From Oegoconia quadripuncta (taxonomy: Eukaryota; Arthropoda; Insecta; Lepidoptera; Autostichidae), in assembly GCA_949316235.1 (NCBI GenBank), contig OX438750.1, positions 22,508,865 through 22,572,864 of the forward strand: a DNA stretch of 64,000 nucleotides, written 5' to 3'. The notes under the pieces were generated by a model. That model saw only the letters and a list, made by a program, of their open reading frames with translations, ran no database searches and was not told the origin of the DNA. Positions 10,693 to 21,535 of this stretch are shown one piece after another (position 1 is the stretch's first letter; each line of letters starts with the position of its first letter). Made by a program: the position numbers and the translations under genes.

Positions 10693-11382
10693 GCTATCAA
10701 TAATTTTGGTTTTAAACCAATATTGTTAGTTCCAGTTATATTTTACTTCTGAATTGTATGGATTTAAACATGCTGTATAAGATTTAGTTTACAAAACAAG
10801 GTGGAGAGTGAGACAAGTGTGTGACAATGACAATGCTTACAATGAAGACAAAAAACTAAACAACACAGTTATAAAACCAACCCTCAAGTCCTCTCAGAAA
10901 GGTCGTCGACCTTTCCTTTCTTAAATCCCCTTTGTGCTCTTTTGTGCCTATGCATTACAAAGGCGATTGAGGTTTGAATATTGGTAGAGAAACATTACCT
11001 AATATTATAATCTGTACGAAGATTTATCATCGCCGACAATTCATAATCGACACACGCACTCATGGTAGTACCTAGTTAGTCATAGAGCCGTGTTGTTGGA
11101 TCGATCTTGAGCCTGGGATCGCGTCTCGATCTCGACATTATAGTTTTCTTTTATTTTTATTTTTTTGATACTGTTTCAATTCTCAAGCGTGAGCTGGTGG
11201 CCATCTCGGTCTCGAGAGCTGTTTGTGGGATGCGGACCTTGATTTCCTCTGTTTTGATTTCTTTTATGTTGTTGTGGTTTTTTTTTTCGGTGTTTGGAAA
11301 TAAATGGTTTAAAAATAATTGTGATTAGAGATATAAGTAAAAGAAACCTCGCGTTTTGGAAATTACAATATAAGTTTCAATA
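10693..11382. other. no recognisable gene
   Basis: AT-rich sequence. A 73-codon open frame at 11107-11328 is low-complexity and T-rich at its end, with no family resemblance. Confidence 0.4.
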
Positions 11383-11650
11383 ACCTAAAAAACCGGGTGC
11401 CCGAAAAATATTTTATATTTTTCGGGCACCAGGTTGTATTTTTTTTTTTTTATGCATAACGGGTTGGTACTTGACTTGTATTTTTAAGACAAAATGTATT
11501 GTACGCACAATGGGGGTCTCAAGTCGAATTTAACAACACTTTACACTTCAAAATTGATCCGTTTAGGCTATAGCAGGTAACACAGAAATCTACATACATA
11601 CGTACACTCGAAAAACATTATCCTCCTTCGTTGAGCAGTCGGGTAATAAA
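11383..11650 (+). repeat. family Z repeat with hairpin
   Basis: Begins with a hairpin: arms 11396-11411 and 11415-11430 are perfect complements (GGTGCCCGAAAAATAT) around TTT, extended by AACC/GGTT outside one mismatch. It continues to ACTTCAAAATTGATCC and GAAATCTACATACATACGTA. The copy at 51.88-52.05 kb shares these later segments. A SINE-M tail sits inside at 11437-11482. Confidence 0.6.
11437..11482 (-). mobile_element. SINE-M tail fragment
   Basis: T-run followed by TATGCATAACGGGTTGGTAC and TTGACTT, the reverse complement of the last 35 bases of SINE-M. Confidence 0.6.
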
Positions 11651-12051
11651 AACAGAAGTGCAAGTACGTAACAGAAGTACGTAACAAAATACGCCCACAC
11701 GTTTTGTAAAAATATGTAAAAACATTCTTCTGCTGAAATTTGAATTTTAAAACCTTGGACTCTTTGCAATTGTAGAGTAAGTAGTTGATAGCTAATTTTA
11801 AAACAGACTCGGATTTCCGGATTTTAGCTTTAGTCCCTTGGCACACGGTACTGACCTCGAATATGTTTTCTACCTGTCATAGTCATGGAGATAACGTGTT
11901 CTAGTCTGTACTGTTTTTTATTTCTTTTCGTATTTCGTATAACTTTGAATTTTTTAAATAGCGCTTCTTTTTATTTTACATAAATGAAATCGTGTATCTT
12001 ATGTTAAAATTTCAGTATGTGTAATGTCAACGTAATAAAAGCTTGGGTCCA

Positions 12052-12150
12052 AAAAAAATTCGTATTCATCACACAAACATTTACCGAATTCAAACCCGCA
12101 ACAGTTGGTTTCTGTCACCTATCCACTACACCAATCGGTCGTCAAAATCT
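12052..12150 (-). mobile_element. SINE-B, 5' portion
   Basis: On the minus strand: GACGACCGATTGGTGTAGTG, then a degraded B box (GGTTTGAATTC) and TAAATGTTTGTGTGATGAAT. Tail missing. Nothing recognised in 11651-12051. Confidence 0.7.
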
Positions 12151-12422
12151 CCTGATAATAGCCAACTTACACATTACTAAATCAAAATACAATAATTATT
12201 AACCAATTTTCAAAGCCGTAACAGATTTTCATTTATTAATAGTTTGTAGACATTAAATGGAAATTCACATACCTAATTAGACTGTGCTCGTAAAAATATG
12301 TGAAGATTTGATTCGGTAGAGGTAATTGAAAGGGTCAAAATAAAATTGAATCAAATCCACCGAGAGGTCTCCGAGTGTCGATTCCTGGATCAGTTTCTAA
12401 TTTTGCGTGTTCTTTCCGACAG

Positions 12423-12540
12423 ACAAGGCAGCAAAGGGAAACTAAAGGATCTCCATAGCAAAATGGTTCAGCGACGGGCAGCAGTGACCATTGTCAACTC
12501 CCAAAAGCTGCGGTCACGAATCTATCAGCCTAACATGTAA
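12423..12540 (+). CDS. candidate terminal exon of an unidentified gene
   Basis: This is the best host-like coding candidate in the window. A good 3' splice site precedes it: branch-like TTTCTAAT, a T-rich tract, then CCGACAG at 12416-12422. The reading frame gives QGSKGKLKDLHSKMVQRRA, then VTIVNSQKLRSRIYQPNM and a TAA at 12538-12540. Of the three plus-strand frames only this one is open. The segment is clearly GC-richer than its flanks. Two AATAAA signals follow at 12609-12614 and 12628-12633. The peptide is basic and of ordinary composition. I do not recognise the family. No other exons of such a gene were found, so a chance open frame or an old transposon piece remains possible. Confidence 0.35.
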
Positions 12541-12954
12541 TTGACACAATAATCCATAATCTAATCGAATTTGAGTAAATTGGCTGATATGTCAACCAGT
12601 TTCAATAGAATAAAACCTAATTCTATGAATAAAATCTTACAGTAGTAGTAGTTCAGGTGTTATACGAGTATTTGGTCATTCTATTACTAGCGTACATGAT
12701 TGGTTGGGTCATCACTCGTTCCGCAATTTGACAGTCTCGCATTGGTCGACGTTATGGTTGACATAATTTAGGACAGGTTTGATAAAAAAACGATTGTGTG
12801 GAATTCGGGATCAGGTAGAATTGTTATTGTACGTAAAAATTTGACGAAGTTAGCATTGCTCTATTTTTATTGATATAAATACCAATTTTAATATTAACGA
12901 AATTTTAAGACCGTGATTAATCATGTTAAGATTATGCACCCACAAGCACAAATA

Positions 12955-13063
12955 GGATGCCACACACGATGGATGATCTGACAAAGGTCTGGCAAGTCAC
13001 TGGTTGCAGAATGCTTCCAACCCGCCGCTGCTCTGGAAGTCTTTGAGTCTTTGATGATAATAC
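12955..13063 (+). pseudogene. RTE-type LINE C-terminal fragment
   Basis: One frame reads ASHWLQNASNPPLLWKSLSL, matching in layout the last residues of RTE-like polyproteins in Lepidoptera. It stops at once and lacks the usual TGATGA tail apart from TTTGATGATAATA. Confidence 0.45.
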
Positions 13064-13295
13064 CGTACTTCAGTTACTGCAGATAGTCAGGATCCTAAAG
13101 AATTTAAACCAAATTTTAGCACAGTGGAGGATAGCCCTTTAGTATGTCAATTAAAATAAATAAAATAAAACGATATTTACCGAACATCACAAAATCTGTT
13201 AACAAAGTAAATAAAGCAGAAAACATTAAGATGAAGGGGTAAGGACTCAGCAATCCGCTGATTTTCAGTCCTCCCCCAGCAGCGTAGTTGCTGCC

Positions 13296-13480
13296 ACTAA
13301 AGAATAATACAATACAATACAATACAATACAAATACACTTTATTGCACAACAGAAAAGAAAATACAGTTTCAGAAAAGTAGTAAGAATAGAAAGTACAAT
13401 TTTGCGACCTTATCACTAAAAGGCAACCTTTGGGTATAAGGACAGTACATTTGAAATGGGTAGGTTGTGCGGTATTAAAT
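13296..13480 (-). repeat. family R 3' end with AATAC microsatellite
   Basis: An (AATAC)n tract at about 13306-13335 leads into ACACTTTATTGCACAACAGA and GGCAACCTTTGGGTATAAGG, the reverse complement of the family R terminus. The microsatellite is the element's simple-repeat tail. Confidence 0.65.
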
Positions 13481-14730
13481 AGGGATGCATATACAAACTA
13501 CGTGAATAAATTTCATATATTTACATAGACATACATACATAGATCAATAGACAAATATACCTACTTAAACATAACATCTATAAAATAGCAACAAAATACA
13601 AACGTAAATATATAGGTGTACTAAATAAAAATTTATTGATATATAAAATAATAATAATAAGCGACAACAGGATAAATTGTGCTAATGTATAGAGAGAAGA
13701 TAAGAAGAGAGCACAGATTAAAGCACCAATGGCAAAAGCAAATAATTTTATTGTACTCAAACCAAAAATGTCTACCATATAAGTTGGTTGGTTGGTGGAT
13801 GTTGGGTAGTTTAGTACAAAATGGACGTCTTTTTCATATTATACGATAACTATCGGTAGATATCAGAATTTTATTATTGGAAAGTTATTTAATGTGTATT
13901 GCAATTTGTAAAGTAAAATAACAGACAAAAGCTGAGGTATTAAGTTACACTGACCGTCAACGTTTCAAGTTTTTGAGGGTCTACATTTGAATTATTTGAA
14001 CTTCAAATACGAAAGGGTTGGTCCCTTCATTATCACTGTTGCATAATGCATTTGTTGCAGTAGGTACAATACATTAAGTCCCGGATTACAGGGGTTTTAT
14101 ACCAAACTTGAATTGTAGGCTCGACATTAGAATTGCTTTGTCGCAAAATTAATGAGATTTTATGATTGTATTTCAAGTATGAGAGAGACAGACCGCATCA
14201 ATTTAAATTTTTGCCATGAATTAATCTGTAATATGCCAGCTAAGTAGCTCTTTTCACATTAGTATGATCATGGCTAACGACCATTGGTCATTGAATCATG
14301 GATTGATTGTATTATGTGAATTGCATTGTTTGAGAAATAAATATTTTTATTTATGGCCACAAAATCACTAGCTGGGTTTGCGGTATAACTCATCTCCAGC
14401 CTTCCTTTAAAAAAAAACGGGTAGACGTTAAATTTTGTGTATTTTAGTAAAAAAAAGTATGGCTGGTCCGGTCTAGTTATCGCGAATGACATATAGGTAT
14501 TTATTATTGTAACCTTTCATTATGTATAATTGATTAAACTACTAAATTGAAATAAGTATGCAAAAATAAAGATTAACAATAAATGTTGTAACATGATAGA
14601 TCATAAGAAAGCAGCAGCATATTTTTGTAATAAACTTCTAAAATCTGTAATCTATCTTTGTGCCCAAGCATTAGGCAATCGGCAGCTCATTTCAATACAA
14701 GCAATATTCTGCCCGTGTCTTCTTCATCAT
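13481..14730. other. no recognisable feature
   Basis: Very AT-rich with several short frames on the minus strand. No repeat family or RNA gene recognised. Confidence 0.4.
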
Positions 14731-14877
14731 GGGCCCGTATTCTAAATGGTTGGACAGTTGGTATTTATCGAAAAGTTTTAAATTAAGAATGCATTTCCGG
14801 GAACAAAACCGCATTCGGAATTTAAAACTTTCAGATACCGAATCTAATATCCACTGTCGAAACAATTACATGGGCTG
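14731..14877. mobile_element. short fold-back element (MITE-like)
   Basis: Ends GGGCCCGTATTCTAAAT and (complement) GCCCATGTAATTGTTTCGAC. The arms pair through GACAGT, TATT and AAAGTTTTAAATT with small gaps, over about 60 bp each. No coding sequence. Superfamily not determined. Confidence 0.5.
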
Positions 14878-14949
14878 AGCTGATTTAGGCTGTTAAAGTG
14901 ATCATGGCGGTTGTGATCTCCAAGTTTGGTTTATATAAGTTTATATAAT

Positions 14950-15062
14950 ATTTAGTAAAAGAGCAACCCTAGAGTTTCTTGCTCGTTCTTCTCTGAGGAG
15001 TCAGCTTTGTGAATGAGCAGTAAATTTAAATATAATATTTATATTAATATTTTGATTTGATA
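14950..15062 (+). repeat. LINE 3' end, family Q
   Basis: AAAGAGCAACCCTAGAGTTT, CTTGCTCGTTCTTCTCTGAG and a TTTTGATTTGAT end match the copy at 18.28-18.42 kb. This is a widespread LINE 3' UTR in Lepidoptera (recognition). Confidence 0.6.
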
Positions 15063-15715
15063 GTCAAATAGCCCTCTCATATAAAAAAAAAATGTAATTA
15101 TCAAACAACTCGACAAACATGTCTTGAAGAGATACTCGTAGCAGCAATAAGCCCGTGTTTTGAGAAGCTAATGATGTCAACTTTAATGTAATGCACGTTA
15201 AGTTTACAACAACACTGAATACACTATCGAATAGACCATAAACACAGGGAGAGATTCGTTAATTTAAGATGTTAGTACTTGGAGAATTAACATAATCGGA
15301 GCGGCCAGCCGTAAAAACTTACAAGCTCAAGGGTGCTCGTATGGGCAACAATTAGCATAAACGTTTGCTTTCTATGTCTAATGAAATAGGAGCTATATTT
15401 GCTGCCATTTTTATATTTAATATTGTAAGGTCATCGACCGACTTTGACGGATAGCAATTAGATTTGAAAAGGTGTTAATTTATTCCTACGGGTGGGAAAG
15501 ATTTTATCAAACTTTTCGATAGTCGCAGCAGACCTATTATTTGAGCAGTATTGTTGAAGCAAATGATAGTATCGCGAAATAAAAACATAGCGTGATGGTT
15601 TATTTGTTGAAAGCAATACACATTTAAAATGTTATAACATAAAATAATTGATGTTTTAACAAGATTATGAATTAGTATTTAGTTTTTACACTAAGCCCTT
15701 TTTTGCACTCAAGCA
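15063..15715. other. no recognisable feature
   Basis: AT-rich; nothing identified. Confidence 0.4.
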
Positions 15716-15812
15716 AACACCAACGGTTACGGGTTCAAATCCCGCTAGAGGTAACAAATTGTGTGATAAATACGACCATTTATTTTCGAGTCGCAGATGT
15801 TTATTTGGAACA
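15716..15812 (+). mobile_element. SINE-B/A 5' fragment
   Basis: CCAACGGTTACGGGTTCAAA and CCCGCTAGAGG carry a slightly altered B box, followed by AATTGTGTGATAAATACGAC. Tail absent; it runs straight into an RTE fragment. Confidence 0.65.
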
Positions 15813-15826
15813 ATATGTGACTCATA

Positions 15827-16109
15827 GATGACCTTCAGATTAAAGGGCAAAATTTATAAATCCGTAATGGGACCTGTCGTAATGTATGGATTGGAGTGTT
15901 GGGTCATGAAGAAGACGGATGAAAGAAAATTGTATGCAGCAGAGATGAGAATGCTGAGATGGATGAGTGGAGTGACGAGAATGGATAAAATAAGGAATGA
16001 GTATATAAGAGGGAGTTTAAAAGTGCCACCCTTGATAGAAAAGTTGAAACGAAACCGTTTGGCTTGGTATGGACATGTTATGAGAAGGGATGAAACGATG
16101 TTACTATGA
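15827..16109 (+). pseudogene. RTE-type LINE, RT C-terminal region
   Basis: An uninterrupted frame with blocks RLKGKIYKSVMGPVVMYGLE, AAEMRMLRWMSGVTRMDKIR and LAWYGHVMRRDE, matching the thumb/connection part of RTE-like reverse transcriptases (family knowledge). The catalytic FADD-type region is absent. The fragment is well preserved but cut at both ends. It ends 26 bases before a SINE-M tail, whose insertion may have removed its end. Confidence 0.8.
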
Positions 16110-16135
16110 GACTACTTAAAAACACTGACAGTCAG

Positions 16136-16470
16136 GTTTTTTTTTTATTTTTCTGCAAAACGGGTTGGTACTTGATCTCAATCATACCTGATGTTAAGTG
16201 AAGATGAGGTCGAAGGTGGAAGCGTACTGACCCGGAAACCCCAACACATCGACACTATCTTATCTCTGACAACCGGAACACAACAATACTATTAACATTG
16301 CTGCTTGGCGGCAGATTTAGATAAGACGGTGGTGGCTAGCCAGGCGGACATTTAAAATGCTCTACCACCAACCAAACCGAGTACTTAAACATGTACTCCG
16401 CTGGGGATCGAACCCGCGACCTCCGAATCGCAAACCCAATGTTGTTTACTTTGAGCCACGGAGGCGGTTG
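16136..16470 (-). mobile_element. SINE-M, full-length copy
   Basis: Reverse orientation: poly-T, ACGGGTTGGTACTTGATCTC, the central AAGCAGCAATGTTAATAG complement, then the tRNA head with B box GGTTCGATCCCC and GTGGCTCAAAGTAAACAAC near 16460. About 335 bp. It faces a second copy 155 bp away. Confidence 0.85.
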
Positions 16471-16622
16471 GACACTAGTCTGACATAAATCGACCAATCC
16501 GCACTGGGCCCGCGTGGTGGATAATGCTCTTACCCTCTCTTATTGAGAGGAAGTTCAGCGATGATGAATCAAGTCTGTGATGTTTAAAACGAAGATAATC
16601 TAATACCAGAAAGCTAAGTCTA

Positions 16623-16881
16623 ATCCAACCGCATCCATGGCGCAATGTAAACAACATACGGTTTACGATTCGGATGTCGCGGGTTCGATCCCCAGCGGGG
16701 TACATGGTTAGTACTCAGTTTAATTGGTGCGGTAGGGCATTTTAAATGTCCGCCTGGCTAGCTACCACCATCTTATTTAAATCAGACGCCAAACAGCAAT
16801 TTTAATGGAATTCGGCCTCAACTTCACTTAACATCAGGTGTGATTGAGGTCAAGTGCTAAACCGTTGTGCATAAAAAAAAG
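16623..16881 (+). mobile_element. SINE-M with internal deletion
   Basis: Head with B box (GGGTTCGATCCCCAGCGGGG) at about 16680, body GGGCATTTTAAATGTCCGCC, then a deletion in the middle and the usual end GTTGTGCATAAAAAAAAG. Head-to-head with the copy at 16136-16470. The spacer holds an RTE-tail-like CGCACTGGGCCCGCGTGGTG at about 16499. Confidence 0.85.
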
Positions 16882-17149
16882 AAAACAATCTGTTTGCCAG
16901 AACCCCTTACCGTTGGAAGTTCATGAAAGGCCCTTAATAGTGCGAAAGTACAAGACAGTTTAGAAATATAAAGTTGTGAAAGTCACAATAGGTAGTTAGG
17001 ACCGAAATAGAACAGAGATATTCACATATTAGACTAACCGTATAACGTGCAATTGTAATATTCGTAATAACCGTGTGACAGTGTTATGAATTGTAAATGA
17101 TGAGCGTCAATTTGAGTTTTCAAAATCGAAATCCTCAAATAGCTAGCAG

Positions 17150-17487
17150 ATAATTAACTTAGCGTATTCAGGATGAAAGACATACGACGATTACGAGGAC
17201 ACGCTCTGCGAATAAGCCGCACTCACGCTGACATCAATGTCGCCCATCACTTTCTGAGCAACCGTGGTGTTCAGGCCTGGAATAAGCTGCCGGAAGAGGT
17301 TGTTTCCGCCCAATCAGTGAATTCGTTCAAGAATACATTGGATAATTTTTTTTTTAAACTAGTGATGACTTAAATAGTGACTGAATAACAACATAATGAA
17401 CAATGTGAACTCTTCCAACACTGTGACATAGACATACCAGCAGTAATGCTGCTCGTCTATAATAATATAATAATAATAATAATATTT
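17150..17487 (+). pseudogene. LINE ORF2 C-terminus with AAT-repeat tail
   Basis: The open frame at 17173-17373 contains FLSNRGVQAWNKLPEEVV and SVNSFKNTLDNFF, the typical last residues of a CR1/L2-like polyprotein. A short 3' UTR (ACATACCAGCAGTAATGCTG) ends in an (AAT)n tract at about 17460-17487, the usual simple-repeat terminus. Strong 5' truncation: no RT catalytic segment. Confidence 0.75.
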
Positions 17488-18277
17488 ATCTATCGACCAA
17501 CCTAGTAACTTTTCTTTAAAAATTCAAAAGATTTCTAAAAAACATACCTTTATTTCGTGTAAGAATGGTACTCGATACTTCCCTTAAATACAAAGGTATC
17601 GAAAAAAGAAATCATTTGAACTTGGAATATGACTGCACTTTTGAACCTGACTGTACGTCGATCACGGAAGATTCATTCAAGATTCTAGTCATTTATATAA
17701 AAGCACATTATGCAACGGTTGCAGTGATTAAAACGTAAAAGATTCACAATTTGTCATCTCGAAATTCCTGAATTGTATAATAGCATTTATTTACTAGAAT
17801 GTCACGAAAAATGTAGCTCCTTCAGATTGTCTGGTAACGCTATTGCGAATGAAGCTGGTACTAGGAAATTATGTGTATAGGTATCCTTGTATCGTGAATG
17901 TTATAATAATGGAAGTGTTGTTTAACAAAAAGACAGATTCACGTTTGTAGCCACATAATATAAATTTAATAGAATAATATAATAAAATATACTATATTGT
18001 TTCATTTTAGAGAATAATACAAGTTAACTTGACGATTAGTCGAAATGTTTCCATTAGCGCCCGAATATGGAAGTTGTCAGATATTTAAAGATACTTTAAA
18101 ACAGAAATATATTAAGAAAGCATATTATAAAATATCAGATTATTTAGATGATAAACATTCATGGACATGAACAGCCCGTATGCGTAACCAGGCTATTTCA
18201 CAATTAATAATGAAATATTATAATATAAAATAATAATTAATATTTTTGTAACGTAAAAACCTTTTTTTTAAAAAAAA
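17488..18277. other. no recognisable feature
   Basis: Very AT-rich with no coding signal or repeat recognised. Confidence 0.4.
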
Positions 18278-18423
18278 AAAGAGCAACTTCTCGAGTTTTT
18301 TGCTTGTTCTTCTCAGGGGAAAATTGGCTTTTGAACAAGCAGTAGCTTAAAGAATGTAAAATCTGACTATTTTAAGTGTACCCTGTTTACCTACAAAATA
18401 AAGCATTTTTGATTTTGATTTCA
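18278..18423 (+). repeat. LINE 3' end, family Q
   Basis: AGAGCAACTTCTCGAGTTTT through TACAAAATAAAGCATTTTTG to (GATTTT)n. AATAAA lies just before the simple-repeat end. Same family as 14.95 kb. Confidence 0.65.
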
Positions 18424-18811
18424 GTGTGAAATCTTTTTGAAAATCCCAGTACGTTAAAAGCAATCATAATTAAGTTATTTATTACCCACCAAATTAACTT
18501 TGAAATTTACGATAAATATAACTTGGGTATCGGATTAAGCAACAGAAAAAGCAATTGTTACATCTTTATTGCTTAGAAGTAAAATTTATAATAGGCAAAC
18601 CTCGAGCAAAAAGTCCAGTTCCAAGCAATAAAAGTGACATCCGGATGGCGGTTCAAGTGCGTTATAATAAAAATGGCAATAATTTCTATGTAATAAAATG
18701 ACAGTGCCCAAATTGAAAGAGGGCGACATTTTTATTAGGCGATAAAATATGGCCATAGAACAGCACACAGTGAGGGCACTAGTAGGTAACAAGGACATAT
18801 TTGGTAGTTTT

Positions 18812-19100
18812 GACAACTTGTTTGGTATAGTGGTTAGCAACTCTGACCACTATACCAAAAGGTTGCGGGTTCGAATCCCGCTAGTGGCTTATGTTTGTGT
18901 GATGAATACGGACATGGGTACCCGAGTTATGGGTGTTTTCATTTATAATAAGTATTTATTTACCAAAAAAAAATGTATTTATTTAGTATATCAACCATCT
19001 GGTATCCACAACACAAGCCTATAGTTGCTAACTGTGGAACTAGATGGCGCTGTGTGTATGTCTAAGGATATTTATTTATATCTATTTGTATTTATTTATT
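18812..19100 (+). mobile_element. SINE-A, full-length copy
   Basis: A-box-like TGGTATAGTGG, B box GGTTCGAATCC, body TGTTTGTGTGATGAATACGG, tail ATCAACCATCTGGTATCCAC and GGCGCTGTGTGTATG, ending in TTTA repeats. The head contains a perfect 14-bp inverted repeat (18821-18834 with 18846-18859). Intervening unique sequence upstream (18424-18811) shows no gene. Confidence 0.85.
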
Positions 19101-19299
19101 TATATTTTTACTATAATCAAGTACGTATCAATATGCATTGTGTAGAGGACGTCAGTTTTCACAGCTTGTCAAATAGAATTAGATTATAATGTAACTAACA
19201 TTAATTTCACGACTTGCGATGTGGTTTGTTTGATTGAGTGGAAGAGATCGCTGTTAAGAATAAGGTCATCAAATTGTACGTTATACTCCTACCACTTTC

Positions 19300-19360
19300 T
19301 GTAACTGTATTTTCTTTTCTGTTGTGCAATAAAGTGTATTTGTATTGTATTGTGGTTTTC
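19300..19360 (+). repeat. family R 3' end fragment
   Basis: TCTGTTGTGCAATAAAGTGT followed by ATTTGTATTGTATTG, a canonical family R end. Confidence 0.65.
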
Positions 19361-20424
19361 AAATATTCATCACCAACCTACCATTTATCATCACAACCAA
19401 AATATTACAGAAAAGAAGATTTTCTTTATTTTTAAAGTTAATGAAAACTACCAGAGCTGCAGACATCGAACGACGTCCACATTATTCATAAGCATTACTT
19501 AGTGGAATACATTCAAGGTTTCGTCCGACAAAATCATCATTGGATTTTGATAATTTACTTTTTTATTTTTACGATAACTTTGTATGTTTGTTTGTAAACG
19601 CTATATTGTACAAAGTAACACACATAATACATTAAATCATAAAGTGTACAGAGGCGGACTTATCCCATGAGGGCTCTTCAAGTCGACCCAAAATTGCATT
19701 AGACAATATTGGTTGGGCGTACCTACAAAGAATATACTGAAACAGGTACGTAAGCATTATTGTAGTGGGTCAAAGTAATGAAAATTCATTCATCTTTTGC
19801 ACTGTTTACTATTGTTTGTCTAATTGTACTCCAAAAATGTGCATAATTTAAAGAAACTCTTAAAGGTTAAGCATCTAAAGAACCCGCTAAATGTCGGTAT
19901 TTCTATATTTATAAAATTAAGCAATATATTTTTTTTTATTATTAAAAAACGATTGCTAACATGCTCAAACACCCGCAATAAGAAATTCAACAAACATTGC
20001 CAATATTTGTGAGCCACGAGCAAAAGTAAACATTATCTATTTATTTGTTTATGGCTTCACCATCTGTTCCCTTTTTACACTTTACCAAGGGGCATTGTAT
20101 CTTTTTTATGTATTATCTATCACACAGGAAATCTATTACTATCATGGCAACACCATCACTGTCAATTAGCACCCAGAGGCTCATATAAATTAATGAGCGT
20201 TAAGATAAGAGGCACCTATAAATTGTTAAGTATCTTTTTATCGAGAGGATGGCAAACATGTTAACGGTAACGGGCCACTTAGAAAATGAACATTTGCTTG
20301 ACAAAAATTTTGGTAAGTCGCGTGAGATCTCTATATGAGCACAGATATGGTTCCAGTAACTTATACTGTTCATAGCATAATAATATGCTACTTCCCATCC
20401 TAACTACCCGGTTGAAAAACCTAG
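19361..20424. other. no recognisable feature
   Basis: AT-rich sequence. Nothing identified with confidence. Confidence 0.4.
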
Positions 20425-20505
20425 TGACGTTGTTGCGATACAATACAAATACACAATTATTACAGAAAAGGGACAATAAATAATTTACAAAACAATACAA
20501 TAAAT
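20425..20505 (-). repeat. family R-like fragment
   Basis: ATACAATACAAATACACAAT and later ACAATACAATAAATAC look like the complement of the family R end. Short and low complexity. Confidence 0.35.
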
Positions 20506-20644
20506 ACGTTGTGACGAAAAATTTTCTGTATCAATAAGTTATTTAATCGAGATCCACGTGACAGATTGACTTAGATTCTAATGACTCTGTAGCAATAAAC
20601 GAAAAACTTTTTCATTATCATGTTAAATCCTATTTTCCTACTAT

Positions 20645-20962
20645 TCATCAGCATCAATAGCCTTGCACGTCCCCACTGTTGGGGCACAGCCTCCTCTCAC
20701 TGGGAGAAGGTAGGGGCATTAATCCACCAGCCCAGGCACAGTGCGGATTTGTGGATTTGTTTCAAATTAGCTACCACCTGACAGTCGTGTTTTAAGCTGC
20801 CCCTGTAGGCCCCTGAATTAGCTTAACGACCGCCTTCAACTGTTTTTTAACGTGCCCTCCGAAGCATCGAAACACTCGTATTAAAATGCCACTATACTGG
20901 TCACCCATCCAAGGACTGACCGCGTCAGTCATTGCTTAACTTTGCTAATCAAAAACTAATAG
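20645..20962 (-). mobile_element. SINE with a 5S-rRNA-like head
   Basis: The segment 20898-20950 (TGGTCACCCATCCAAGGACT ... ATTGCTTAACTTTGCTAATC) closely resembles the reverse complement of the internal control region of eukaryotic 5S rRNA, where GGTCACCCATCCAAGTACTA and TTGCTTAACTTCG are typical (family knowledge). On the minus strand the 5S-like head comes first. A body follows, then an end reading CCAACAGTGGGGACG and GCTATTGATGCTGATG. The tail recurs at 54.41 kb. This fits a 5S-derived (SINE3-type) element, not a functional 5S gene. Confidence 0.55.
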
Positions 20963-21174
20963 CGGATGCGACAGCGCAATGAGTGCTTTCCCATTATTAA
21001 TTAACTATAATACAAACCATAACACGTTGTGAAGCGATGTAGTTTTAAAAGATAACATTTACCATATCCTATCCTACATATTTATATATTATAACGTATC
21101 CTACATTAAGTAATTTTATATATTGAATTTATTTTTGAATTTGAAGTAAAAGTTTAGATAAGACAAGAAGTGTT

Positions 21175-21352
21175 GCTTAATCATGGCGAAACGACTGAAC
21201 CGATTTAGCTGAAATTGCACCCAGTTAGAAAATGTCCTGGGAGAAGACATAGGATACTTTTATCCCAGTTAAACGTTCCTCAGGGATAACTTACGACGAT
21301 TACTCCGCGATGAAGTAATTTGATGCAGGGGGAGTTGCGGGTGCGAAGAAGT
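21175..21352 (-). repeat. family S repeat, decayed
   Basis: Minus-strand relative of the S family: AATCATGGCGAAACGACTGA, ACCGATTTAGCTGAAATT, then ATCCCAGTTAAACG and TTGCGGGTGCGAAGAAG. Confidence 0.5.
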
Positions 21353-21469
21353 TTATGAAAAATTGCAAAAGTATAATTTGCTTGTCTATTTTATCTTTTT
21401 TTCACGTTATTATGGAGCATCAGAGTGGTAAAATTTTTTGTACAAGGATAGTCGAAAAAGTCTTAAAAA

Positions 21470-21535
21470 GACATCATCATATCAGCCACAGGACGTCTAC
21501 TGTTGAACATAGTCCAACAGAAAATTAAAAATTAA
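21470..21535 (-). repeat. RTE-type LINE 3' end fragment
   Basis: CATCATCATATCAGCCACAG and GACGTCTACTGTTGAACATAG: complement of the usual CAGTGGACGTC...TGATGATGA end. Followed at 21536-21565 by a small S-family trace (GCGGGCGGAGCCGCGGGAGG). Confidence 0.55.

Noticed and set aside
18749..19024. Open frame of about 90 codons with RLRVRIPL...AYVCVMNTD...
   Set aside because: The same peptide recurs wherever SINE-A occurs (2.0, 45.4, 45.8 kb). It is the SINE head and body read in frame, not a protein family.
20898..20950. Functional 5S rRNA gene
   Set aside because: Only about 50 bp matches, with many changes, and it is joined to a repeat body and tail that recurs at 54.4 kb.
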